Part shown: positions 1 to 5,798 of the stretch, one piece after another | Numbering within the stretch: the first letter of the stretch is position 1 | Layout: the number at the start of each line of letters is the position of its first letter | DNA from: JALTDM01 sp964421355 | GTDB taxonomy: Bacteria > Bacteroidota > Bacteroidia > Bacteroidales > JALTDM01 | Assembly: GCA_964421355.1 (NCBI GenBank) | Contig: CAYQWX010000079.1 | Coordinates: 1 to 7,392 of the forward strand | Length of the DNA stretch: 7,392 nt | Reading direction: 5' to 3' | Notes under the pieces: model-generated | Told to the model about the DNA's origin: nothing | What the model saw: the letters and a program-made list of their open reading frames with translations, nothing else | Databases searched by the model: none | Position numbers and translations under genes: made by a program

Positions 1-1
1 A

Positions 2-574
2 CAAAATTATGGAACAATACGAGCTCAAATAAATAAACTTACTAATTACCAGACGAAAATAGTTATGGTAAATTATAAATTGCCAATTCCTTTCAAAACG
101 GAATATCAACCATTATATGCTTTGGGGAATGATAGAATTGCTGCACTAACTGCTGCATATTACATGTATCCAAATCAAAATATATTGGTAATAGATGCAG
201 GAACAGCAATTACTTATGACTTACTTACTGCCGAAGGTATTCATAAGGGAGGGAATATTGCACCAGGAGTCAATATGCGTTACATGGCATTAGATATGTT
301 TACTAGTGCATTGCCATTGGTATCTTTTAATCCTAATATTACAGAGTGGGGTATAAATACAGAAAATGCTGTAAACAATGGAGTAGTGCAGGGCATAATG
401 TTTGAAATAGAAGGATATATCAGAAAATATCAAGACAAATATCCAAGTTTAGTAACTATTATTACAGGTGGATTGTGTGATTATTTGCATAATTCAATAA
501 ATTATACCACTTTTGTAAATCCAAATTTAGTATTGTATGGCACCAAAAAACTTATTGAAACCAATACTTTTTAG
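2..574 (+). CDS. coaX: Type III pantothenate kinase, 5'-truncated by window edge
   Basis: Catalyses the first step of coenzyme A synthesis, ATP-dependent phosphorylation of pantothenate to 4'-phosphopantothenate, in the cytoplasm. The reading frame is open from base 2 to the TAG at 572-574 with no start needed inside the window. The ATG at 65 is therefore probably an internal Met, and about 190 residues are visible. Type III enzymes are usually about 240-260 residues, so some 55-65 N-terminal residues, including the first phosphate-binding motif (DxGNT), lie upstream. Visible family motifs are LGNDR at about 122-136 (the GxDR motif near the active-site Asp), the ASKHA nucleotide-binding signature DAGTAITYD at about 194-220, GGNIAPG at about 248-268, and the C-terminal TGG at about 464-472. 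The family is known to need a monovalent cation and to resist CoA feedback; this is family knowledge, not seen here. The 3' end overlaps the next gene by 38 bases, which suggests co-transcription. Confidence 0.93.
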   Translation, partial: QNYGTIRAQINKLTNYQTKIVMVNYKLPIPFKTEYQPLYALGNDRIAALTAAYYMYPNQNILVIDAGTAITYDLLTAEGIHKGGNIAPGVNMRYMALDMFTSALPLVSFNPNITEWGINTENAVNNGVVQGIMFEIEGYIRKYQDKYPSLVTIITGGLCDYLHNSINYTTFVNPNLVLYGTKKLIETNTF

Positions 575-1793
575 TATATTTATGTTACCGCTATTAGTTG
601 CGGCACAAATATCTTCTTCTCCTTATTCTTTTTATGGATTAGGAGAATCGGCTTATCAAGGAGATGTTTATTCGTCTGCAATGGGATATGCTTCAATAGC
701 ATTACAAGACTCTCTGCACATAAATCCTATAAATCCGGCATCATATCGTAGAGACTCATTAGATTTTACTTTTAATTTTGCTTTTATAGCCAAAGGATAT
801 TCTTTAAAAAGTACTACATCATCACAACAAAATTTTGGAGGTAATCTAAATTATATGAGTGTGGCATTCCGCTTTTTCAAATGGTGGAATACTTCTTTGG
901 GATTATTGCCATATACATCAACTGATTATAAAATAAAATTTACAACAACTAATCCACAAATAGGAAATATAGATAATTATTTAAACGGAACGGGAGGAAC
1001 AAACAAAGTTTATTGGGGAAATAGTTTTTCCATAAAAGACAAACTATTTTTAGGAGTAAATGCAAGTTACATATTTGGATACATGCTTAATTATAATTCT
1101 GTGGTATTGCCTGCAGGAGAGGATTATTTTAACACGGCACAACGCATACAGAAAAATATTTCCGACTTTTGTTTTGATTTTGGAGCTTTGTATAAAATAA
1201 ATTTAGGAAAATCATTGTTGTCAGTAGGAGCTATATATTCTCCCAAACAAACTCTTAAAGGCAAATACACATTGCTAAACTCCAAAGTTATTTATCTGGA
1301 ATACAATCGCATGGATACTATTGATTATATGGAAAATCCAAATTATACAACGGATATTCCGGAAAAAATAGGCTTGGGGCTATCCTATAAAAATAATCAA
1401 TGTCTATTTGCTATTGATTACTCATTAGAAAAATGGAAAGACACAAATGTAGGACAAAAACAAAATATGAAAAATAGTTCTTCTATACATATTGGAGGAG
1501 AATATACTCCGACACACAATACTCTTTCGGAGTATTATAAAAAAATGTCTTACCGTGCAGGACTTTATATGGATAATACCAATTTATATATTAATGGGGA
1601 ATCTATTAAAAAAACAGGAATAACAATTGGTGCAACTTTCCCCTTGCGAAAAATAAAGCAATCGGTAAATCTTGCATTGGATTTTGGAAAAATGGGGACT
1701 TTGGCAAACAACTTGATAGAACAATATTATATAACTTTGCGGGTTGGAATGAACTTGCATGAAATTTGGTTCATAAAATCTAAAATACAATAA
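537..1793 (+). CDS. Exported outer-membrane beta-barrel-like protein, Bacteroidota family
   Basis: This is a 418-residue exported protein, probably an outer-membrane beta-barrel. The N-terminus has basic residues, a hydrophobic core (ILFSIFMLPLLVAA) and a likely cleavage before Gln24, followed by SSPYSFYGLGE. That motif resembles the SPYSRYGLGD start of many Bacteroidota outer-membrane proteins. The body alternates aromatic/hydrophobic and polar residues with many Tyr, Asn and Gly, as in beta-strands. The end (ITLRVGMNLHEIWFIKSKIQ) resembles the last strand and WF-K/R tail of the same group. The ATG at 537 is preferred although it lies inside coaX: the next ATG (582) would leave a signal peptide of only about nine residues. 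A TTG at 555 is a possible alternative. Substrate and function are unknown; a transporter (FadL-like) or assembly role is only a guess. It is probably co-transcribed with coaX upstream and the TPR gene 18 bases downstream. Confidence 0.8.
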   Translation: MAPKNLLKPILFSIFMLPLLVAAQISSSPYSFYGLGESAYQGDVYSSAMGYASIALQDSLHINPINPASYRRDSLDFTFNFAFIAKGYSLKSTTSSQQNFGGNLNYMSVAFRFFKWWNTSLGLLPYTSTDYKIKFTTTNPQIGNIDNYLNGTGGTNKVYWGNSFSIKDKLFLGVNASYIFGYMLNYNSVVLPAGEDYFNTAQRIQKNISDFCFDFGALYKINLGKSLLSVGAIYSPKQTLKGKYTLLNSKVIYLEYNRMDTIDYMENPNYTTDIPEKIGLGLSYKNNQCLFAIDYSLEKWKDTNVGQKQNMKNSSSIHIGGEYTPTHNTLSEYYKKMSYRAGLYMDNTNLYINGESIKKTGITIGATFPLRKIKQSVNLALDFGKMGTLANNLIEQYYITLRVGMNLHEIWFIKSKIQ

Positions 1794-1800
1794 AAGAAAA

Positions 1801-1808
1801 AAGGAAGG
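1801..1808 (+). promoter_or_regulatory. Purine-rich Shine-Dalgarno-like sequence before TPR gene
   Basis: AAGGAAGG lies three bases before the ATG at 1812, in a purine-rich stretch starting at about 1794. Bacteroidota genes usually lack a strong Shine-Dalgarno site, so this one stands out. It fixes the start at 1812, where a signal peptide also begins. The spacing is shorter than ideal if the last GG is the pairing core, but pairing with the first AAGG gives a more normal spacing. Confidence 0.45.
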
Positions 1809-1811
1809 ATT

Positions 1812-3239
1812 ATGAAAAGAGTAAAAAAATTATTGGCAGTTGTCGCAATGCTTGTGTTTAGCAGTAGTGCAATATTTTCACAAGCACAACAAACAGACGA
1901 TCGTTGGGGAAGTAACCCTGACCAATGTAAAATGAATTTGTCTGTGTATAGAGAATTTGTAAAGCAAAAAAATTATGAAGATGCTTTACCTGCTTGGAGA
2001 AAAACAATGCAATTGTGTCCAAAATCAACAAAAAACTTATACATAGACGGTGCAAGAATATATAGGTATTTAATAAAAAAGAATAAAGACAACAAAGACC
2101 TTCGTCAAAAATATGTAGATACTTTGATGTGGATATATGACCAAAGAATAAAATATTTTGACCACGAAGCAGAAAATTTGGGAAAGAAAGGAGTAGATTT
2201 ATATACCTTTGACAAAAGTAGATACGAAGAAGCATACAATTTTTGTAAACAATCCTATGAAAAACTAAAAGAAAAAACTCTTACTCCTACGATGTTTATA
2301 TTATTTAGAGCATCATTGCAAATGTATGCAAACAAGAAAATTACAAAAGAACAAGTTATCAATGACTTTAATTCTGCAATGGAAGTATATGACTATGTAA
2401 TAAATACTGCTCCAGCTAAGAAAGACAGTTTGCAAAAACTTGCAGATGCAGAAACAAATCCTAAAAAGAAAAATAGATTACTTAGAAAAATAAAATGGAT
2501 AGATAAAAATGTGAAAATAACTAAAGATTTATCACAAAAAACAGAACTTTTATTTACAAAAAGTGATGTTGCCAATTGTGAAACATTACAAAACATTTAC
2601 GGTGCTAAATTTGAAGAACATAAAAAAGATACGGTATTCTTGAAAAATGCTTTGAGAATGTTGTATAAGGTAGGGTGTACCGAAAGCGACTTGTTCGTAA
2701 AACTTGCTCAAGCTCAGTATGAGATTAAACCTACCCAAACATCTGCATATAGCATTGCTAAGATTTTGGTTAAACAAAATAAATATGCCGAATCAGTAGA
2801 GTATTTCAAAGAAGCAATAAAACTTGCAAGCGATAGCAGTGAAGACAAACCGAAATATTATTTTGAACTTGCTACCATACTTGGTACTAAATTAGGTAGA
2901 AAAGCCGAGGCATTAAATTATGCAAACAAGGCTATTGCACTTAATCCCAAATGGGGTGATCCATACATTCTTATAGGTTCATTGTATGCAAGCAGTTCCA
3001 AAGATTGTGGGAAAGATAAATTTGAACAACAAACTGTATTTTGGGCAGCAGTAGATATGTTTATAAAAGCAAAAAGTGTAGATCCTTCTATAGCAGAAAA
3101 AGCAAATAAATTGATAGGTAAATATAGTATGTATTTCCCAGACAAAGAAGATGCGTTCTTCCACGGAGTAAAAGAAGGAGATACTTATGAAATAAAATGT
3201 TGGTTTACAGCTAAAACAAAGGCAAGATTCAAGAAATAA
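1812..3239 (+). CDS. Exported tetratricopeptide-repeat (TPR) protein
   Basis: This 475-residue exported helical-repeat protein is probably periplasmic or envelope-associated. Residues 1-25 form a signal peptide (MKRVKK, then a hydrophobic core to AIFSQA), with likely cleavage before Gln26; there is no lipobox Cys. TPR-like helix pairs are visible at about 41-72 (NYEDALPAWRKTMQLCP) and clearly at about 311-379 (KYAESVEYFKEAIKLA; RKAEALNYANKAIALNPKWGDPY). A final unit falls at about 405-427. Residues 200-245 are Lys-rich and may form a long helix or coiled coil. The C-terminus, YFPD...FFHGVKEGDTYEIKCWFTAKTKARF, matches a tail I associate with a conserved Bacteroidota TPR protein found near coaX. 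TPRs bind protein partners; the partner here is unknown. It follows the outer-membrane protein gene by 18 bases and ends just before a strong terminator, so it is likely the last gene of the coaX operon. Confidence 0.87.
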   Translation: MKRVKKLLAVVAMLVFSSSAIFSQAQQTDDRWGSNPDQCKMNLSVYREFVKQKNYEDALPAWRKTMQLCPKSTKNLYIDGARIYRYLIKKNKDNKDLRQKYVDTLMWIYDQRIKYFDHEAENLGKKGVDLYTFDKSRYEEAYNFCKQSYEKLKEKTLTPTMFILFRASLQMYANKKITKEQVINDFNSAMEVYDYVINTAPAKKDSLQKLADAETNPKKKNRLLRKIKWIDKNVKITKDLSQKTELLFTKSDVANCETLQNIYGAKFEEHKKDTVFLKNALRMLYKVGCTESDLFVKLAQAQYEIKPTQTSAYSIAKILVKQNKYAESVEYFKEAIKLASDSSEDKPKYYFELATILGTKLGRKAEALNYANKAIALNPKWGDPYILIGSLYASSSKDCGKDKFEQQTVFWAAVDMFIKAKSVDPSIAEKANKLIGKYSMYFPDKEDAFFHGVKEGDTYEIKCWFTAKTKARFKK

Positions 3240-3258
3240 TTAACAAATATGGATATAT

Positions 3259-3285
3259 AAAAAGGAGGCAAAAGCCTCCTTTTTT
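3259..3285. terminator. Bidirectional intrinsic terminator
   Basis: The stem GGAGGC (3264-3269) pairs with GCCTCC (3274-3279) around an AAAA loop. It is extended by five A-T pairs (AAAAA 3259-3263 with TTTTT 3280-3284), giving an 11-bp perfect stem and a T-tract on both strands. It sits 19 bases after the TPR stop codon and one base before the complement of the stop codon of the convergent hydrolase gene, so it can end transcripts from both sides. Confidence 0.92.
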
Positions 3286-3286
3286 A

Positions 3287-4375
3287 TTATAAAGAATATC
3301 CTACTTTCCACTCTAATACATAGGCACTAAAAAAATGAGACACTATTGATGTGCTGACTATAAAGTGATTCATTCTATATTTAATGCCTGCTCTATGGTA
3401 AAATATTCCTCTAAGGTGAGTGGGGTCATATATATATACTCCCCATTGTATAGTAATTGAGGTATTGCCCCAAAAAGGTTCGTATCCTATATGGAACCCC
3501 GCTTTATACTTGTCTTTTACTTCATAAGAAAGTCCTTTAAATAAATAAAAGTATTTTATAGAATTATCAATAATTAAATCTGTTCCTACATTAATGGAAT
3601 TGCAGTAATCAAATTTCCTCAAATAATTTACTGAAGAAGTGAACACAGAATAAGAATTGAAAACATCTTGAGGTATTCCTTTAACACCTCCTGCAAATAA
3701 AATTTCCATGTTATTCTTTTTCAGCTTAGGCAAAGATGGACTTGGTTGTATTGTTGGGGTTTTATAATTATACCTTATACCTGTTCCTATACTGATTACA
3801 TTAAATCCTGCATTTGGCTCTCTGAAATTACCATTAGAATAATGTACAAGATGCATGTTCATATACATATCTATATTGTTGGATAATGAGAAATAATAGT
3901 TAAAACCAGATTTGAAAAAGAAATTAATATGTGTACCAATTACTGTATTATAATAATTGTTTTGATAATCAAATACTTTTGTAAGATATGCTATGCCTGC
4001 ATTTAAATCATAATAAAAATGTCTAAAGTGGATAACTTGCATTTTCATTTTACCAAATATGGCATATACTCTTCCTAACCATTGAGGATTTGCCAAATCG
4101 GCATAATATAATCCCAGTCCCATATCAGGATATTTATATAACTTATGCCAATATTTGTATCCATTTAGTTTTTTGGTAAATTGTAATGTAAAAGAAGGAA
4201 TATGACCACCTAACAGATAGAACATATATTTATGGTGTGGCATTATAAATCCGTAACCTCCTTCTGCTTCTATACCATCAAAAAATAAAATCTTACTGTA
4301 CCTGCTTGTATCTTGACCATAAGAAATGAAAAAAATATTAATAAATACAATTATGAAAAAAATAATTCGTTTCAT
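3287..4375 (-). CDS. PagL-like acyloxyacyl hydrolase (lipid A 3-O-deacylase family)
   Basis: Probable outer-membrane beta-barrel enzyme that removes an ester-linked acyl chain from lipid A. The 362-residue product starts with a signal peptide (MKRIIFFIIVFINIFFISYG, likely cut before Gln21). Family features are GYGFIMPHHKYM (about 40-51), the GLGLYYADLANPQWLG block (about 86-101), and the active-site region HYSNGNFREPNAGFN at 178-192. His178 and Ser180 match the PagL catalytic pair (H126, S128 in Pseudomonas aeruginosa PagL as I recall), and Asn181 and Asn188 match conserved Asn residues. The position of PagL's catalytic Glu140 is Asn192 here. As far as I recall, Bacteroidota homologues often carry Asn there, so this is probably a subfamily trait. 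PagL itself is about 150-170 residues; this one has a C-terminal half ending YHRAGIKYR...EWKVGY that is typical of the long Bacteroidota form. It is a single-gene unit convergent with the TPR gene. Activity and substrate are inferred from the family only. Confidence 0.8.
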   Translation of the reverse strand: MKRIIFFIIVFINIFFISYGQDTSRYSKILFFDGIEAEGGYGFIMPHHKYMFYLLGGHIPSFTLQFTKKLNGYKYWHKLYKYPDMGLGLYYADLANPQWLGRVYAIFGKMKMQVIHFRHFYYDLNAGIAYLTKVFDYQNNYYNTVIGTHINFFFKSGFNYYFSLSNNIDMYMNMHLVHYSNGNFREPNAGFNVISIGTGIRYNYKTPTIQPSPSLPKLKKNNMEILFAGGVKGIPQDVFNSYSVFTSSVNYLRKFDYCNSINVGTDLIIDNSIKYFYLFKGLSYEVKDKYKAGFHIGYEPFWGNTSITIQWGVYIYDPTHLRGIFYHRAGIKYRMNHFIVSTSIVSHFFSAYVLEWKVGYSL

Positions 4376-4380
4376 TAGTT

Positions 4381-4399
4381 GGCAAAATGAATAATTGCC
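4381..4399 (-). promoter_or_regulatory. Small hairpin in the leader of the PagL-like gene
   Basis: GGCAA (4381-4385) and TTGCC (4395-4399) form a 5-bp stem with a 9-base AT-rich loop. The stem ends five bases before the start codon of the hydrolase gene (ATG complement at 4373-4375). In the minus-strand mRNA it would cover the ribosome-entry region. The stem is short, so a regulatory role is only possible, not shown. Confidence 0.3.
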
Positions 4400-4423
4400 G
4401 TAAAATTAAAGAATAAATCAAAG

Positions 4424-4431
4424 CAAATGTA
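4424..4431 (-). promoter_or_regulatory. Candidate Bacteroidota -7 promoter box for the PagL-like gene
   Basis: The minus strand reads TACATTTG here, a full match to the Bacteroidota -7 consensus TAnnTTTG. It lies about 50 bases before the start codon, giving an expected leader of about 40 bases. No TTG was found at the usual -33 position, so the call rests on the -7 box alone. Confidence 0.45.
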
Positions 4432-4446
4432 ATTAAAAAAAGATAA

Positions 4447-4505
4447 AGCGGTGGTATTCTGGGAAAGCTCCCTTAGGGGTGGTTCGTCACTGCCACAGCA
4501 ACCTT
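4447..4505. other. GC-rich structured intergenic patch
   Basis: About 55 bases here are near 58% G+C by count (32 of 55 at 4448-4502), inside flanks that are very AT-rich. The patch contains GGGA-AAGC-TCCC (4461-4472), CCC-TTA-GGG (4470-4478) and GTGG...CCAC (4479-4496), which are mutually exclusive or stackable short hairpins. GGTGGT occurs twice (4450-4455 and 4479-4484). No start codon plus long frame supports a gene on either strand. It could be the remnant of an interspersed repeat, part of a structured RNA, or the outer end of the element at 4611-4779. I could not match it to a known riboswitch or RNA family. Confidence 0.4.
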
Positions 4506-4610
4506 AGTTATTTGCATGTGAAATAAAAAAATAAAACCTTGTTATAGTTTTTTATTGTGAAAAAATCGTGAGGCACAAGTGCTATTCTTGCACAGTGCAT
4601 ACTAAGCGTT

Positions 4611-4779
4611 TTTGACCTCAAATAAATTCCGTAAGTTTTTATGTTGAGCGGAGCTATAAGGATAAAAGCTGTTTGAGCACCTTGTAAAAGGTGTGAGTTC
4701 TTTTATCCTGCGTAGCGAAACATTGTCAAAAACAGGGAATTTATTTGCAGTCTTGAATTTTTATTACTTTTAGGTCAAA
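4611..4779. repeat. Long imperfect inverted repeat (MITE-like element or structured RNA)
   Basis: A single long hairpin can be drawn. CAAATAAATTCC (4619-4630) pairs with GGAATTTATTTG (4736-4747), 12 bp. GTTTTT (4635-4640) pairs with AAAAAC (4728-4733), and ATGTT (4641-4645) with AACAT (4719-4723). AGGATAAAAG (4659-4668) pairs with CTTTTATCCT (4700-4709), 10 bp. CACCTT (4678-4683) pairs with AAGGTG (4688-4693) around a GTAA loop, a GNRA-type tetraloop. That is about 39 pairs in perfect blocks, plus a partly matching GC-richer segment (GAGCGGAGC against CGTAGCG). An outer 8-bp pair, TTTGACCT (4611-4618) with AGGTCAAA (4772-4779), may mark the ends, but the 24 bases 4748-4771 are then unpaired. 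No transposase, reverse transcriptase or target-site duplication is visible. A miniature inverted-repeat element is the simplest reading; a non-coding RNA is the alternative. Confidence 0.6.
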
Positions 4780-4905
4780 CTAAAAATTGGGATAAATTGC
4801 TAATCAATGGAACAGTTTCATCCTAAAAATCATTTTAACATCCATCTTTTATAAAAGAAAACATACCATTAGTCAAAAAAAATAGGTTATTAACATTATA
4901 AGATA

Positions 4906-4913
4906 TATTTTTG
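4906..4913 (+). promoter_or_regulatory. Candidate -7 promoter box for the tandem paralogue genes
   Basis: TATTTTTG matches the Bacteroidota -7 consensus TAnnTTTG and lies 25 bases before the ATG at 4939, giving a short leader of about 18 bases. No TTG sits at the normal -33 distance, and the surroundings are so AT-rich that chance matches are likely. The bases before it (4781-4905) hold nothing else I can support apart from a 12-base palindrome CTTTTATAAAAG at 4846-4857. Confidence 0.35.
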
Positions 4914-4938
4914 TTTTATATAATTTAAATTCCATATA

Positions 4939-5343
4939 ATGGAAATGATATTAAATGAAGATTATTGCAAAATTGTATATGAAAAAGACATTAATCTAAT
5001 GACTCTTACTTGGTTAAAACATCCATCTCCGGAAGAGTATAAATACGCTTTTACAAAAAGAGTAGAAGCAATAAAAAAATATAAAATACCAAAACTTATT
5101 ACAGATACAAGGAAAGAAGGTGTAGTGTCACCGTCAAGTAAAAAATGGCTGGAAACTGTTGCTATTCCTGAAGCAGTACAAGGAGGACTAAAATATGTAG
5201 CATCGGTATTAGACCATGATGCGTTCAAAAAATATTATTTAACAAAAATAAAATCTACTTCTGAGCAAGTAGGTATGGAATTCAAAATATTTGACAACAA
5301 TCTGGAAGAAGCTTTAAATTGGATTTTAAGTAAACCAAACTAA
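4939..5343 (+). CDS. Small STAS/SpoIIAA-like protein, first of a tandem pair
   Basis: This is a 134-residue cytoplasmic protein with no signal peptide or membrane segment. The layout, strand-like ILNEDYCKIVYE, NLMTLTWLKHP, helix EEYKYAFTKRVEAIKKY, strand PKLITDTRK, helix SSKKWLETVAIPEAV, strand KYVASVLD, and a C-terminal FKIFDNNLEEALNWIL, fits an alternating alpha/beta fold. It resembles the STAS/SpoIIAA-like 'hypothetical proteins' common in Bacteroidota, where the W-(L), T/S-D-x-R and W...P...G...A positions recur. No catalytic motif is evident; I infer a binding or regulatory role at most. The start at 4939 is the first in-frame ATG (another is at 4945). The downstream gene, 39 bases away, encodes a protein about half identical to it, so the pair arose by tandem duplication and is probably co-transcribed. 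Confidence 0.8.
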   Translation: MEMILNEDYCKIVYEKDINLMTLTWLKHPSPEEYKYAFTKRVEAIKKYKIPKLITDTRKEGVVSPSSKKWLETVAIPEAVQGGLKYVASVLDHDAFKKYYLTKIKSTSEQVGMEFKIFDNNLEEALNWILSKPN

Positions 5344-5382
5344 AATCATTTATACTTTTAATCCTTTTTTAAAAAATAACTA

Positions 5383-5787
5383 ATGGAACATGAAATTATT
5401 TTTGATGCGGATTTTTGTAAAATAACATACGAGCCACATATCAATCTACTTATTGTTAAGTGGCTACGCCATCCTACCAACGAAGAACATAAAGAAGTTT
5501 TTCTCAAAGGACTAGAAGCAATAAAAAAATATAACATAGTTAAACTAATTACCGATATGCGAAAAATCGGTATAGTAGCACAAGCAAACAAAGCTTGGCT
5601 AACAAAAGACATTATACCTCAGGCAAAAGAATATGGAATTAAATGTGTAGCAGTCATATTGGACCACGATACATTCAAAAAACATTATTTAGACCAATTA
5701 GCAACAAGCTTCAATGAACATGAAATACATTTCAAAACATTTGATGATAATACTTCCGAAGCCATTGATTGGATACTAAAAAAATAA
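5383..5787 (+). CDS. Small STAS/SpoIIAA-like protein, second of a tandem pair
   Basis: Another 134-residue cytoplasmic protein, paralogous to the product of the gene at 4939-5343. My hand alignment gives 62 identities over 122 ungapped positions (about 51%). Shared segments include EAIKKY, KLITD-RK-G, LDHD-FKK-YL and a C-terminal W-IL. This copy has two more residues at the N-terminus (MEHEII) and two fewer at the C-terminus. Divergence is greatest in residues 67-75 and 110-118, the regions that may set partner specificity. Function is unknown; the STAS/SpoIIAA-like fold is suggested by the alternating strand/helix layout and by recall of similar Bacteroidota proteins. The start ATG follows an AT-rich 39-base spacer with no terminator, so it is probably in one transcript with the first copy. 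Its stop lies only 11 bases from the stop of convergent guaA. Confidence 0.8.
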   Translation: MEHEIIFDADFCKITYEPHINLLIVKWLRHPTNEEHKEVFLKGLEAIKKYNIVKLITDMRKIGIVAQANKAWLTKDIIPQAKEYGIKCVAVILDHDTFKKHYLDQLATSFNEHEIHFKTFDDNTSEAIDWILKK

Positions 5788-5798
5788 ACACCAAAAAA

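Noticed and set aside
65..574. CoaX as a complete 169-residue protein starting at 65
   Set aside because: The frame stays open to base 2 and the known N-terminal phosphate-binding motif would be missing; the gene simply continues beyond the window.
1584..3164. Minus-strand open frames inside the OMP and TPR genes
   Set aside because: They lie wholly opposite well-supported genes, have no domain-like sequence, and are rich in Phe, Leu and Cys as expected for antisense of Lys/Glu-rich coding DNA.
4447..4505. Cobalamin riboswitch
   Set aside because: GGGAA and CACTGCCAC pieces superficially recall cobalamin riboswitch boxes, but their order and spacing do not fit, and neither flanking gene is a B12 gene.
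4560..4790. Retron msr-msd or other reverse-transcriptase-linked RNA
   Set aside because: The long hairpin and flanking short inverted ends recall a retron RNA, but no reverse transcriptase gene is present on either side; the neighbours are a lipid A hydrolase and STAS-like proteins.
4846..4857. Palindrome CTTTTATAAAAG as an operator
   Set aside because: In a region this AT-rich a 12-base A/T palindrome is likely by chance, and it has no clear position relative to a promoter.
4376..4938. tRNA, tmRNA, SRP RNA, RNase P RNA or CRISPR array in the gap
   Set aside because: I looked for the conserved cores of these RNAs and for regularly spaced repeats and saw none; the repeats present are inverted and not arrayed.
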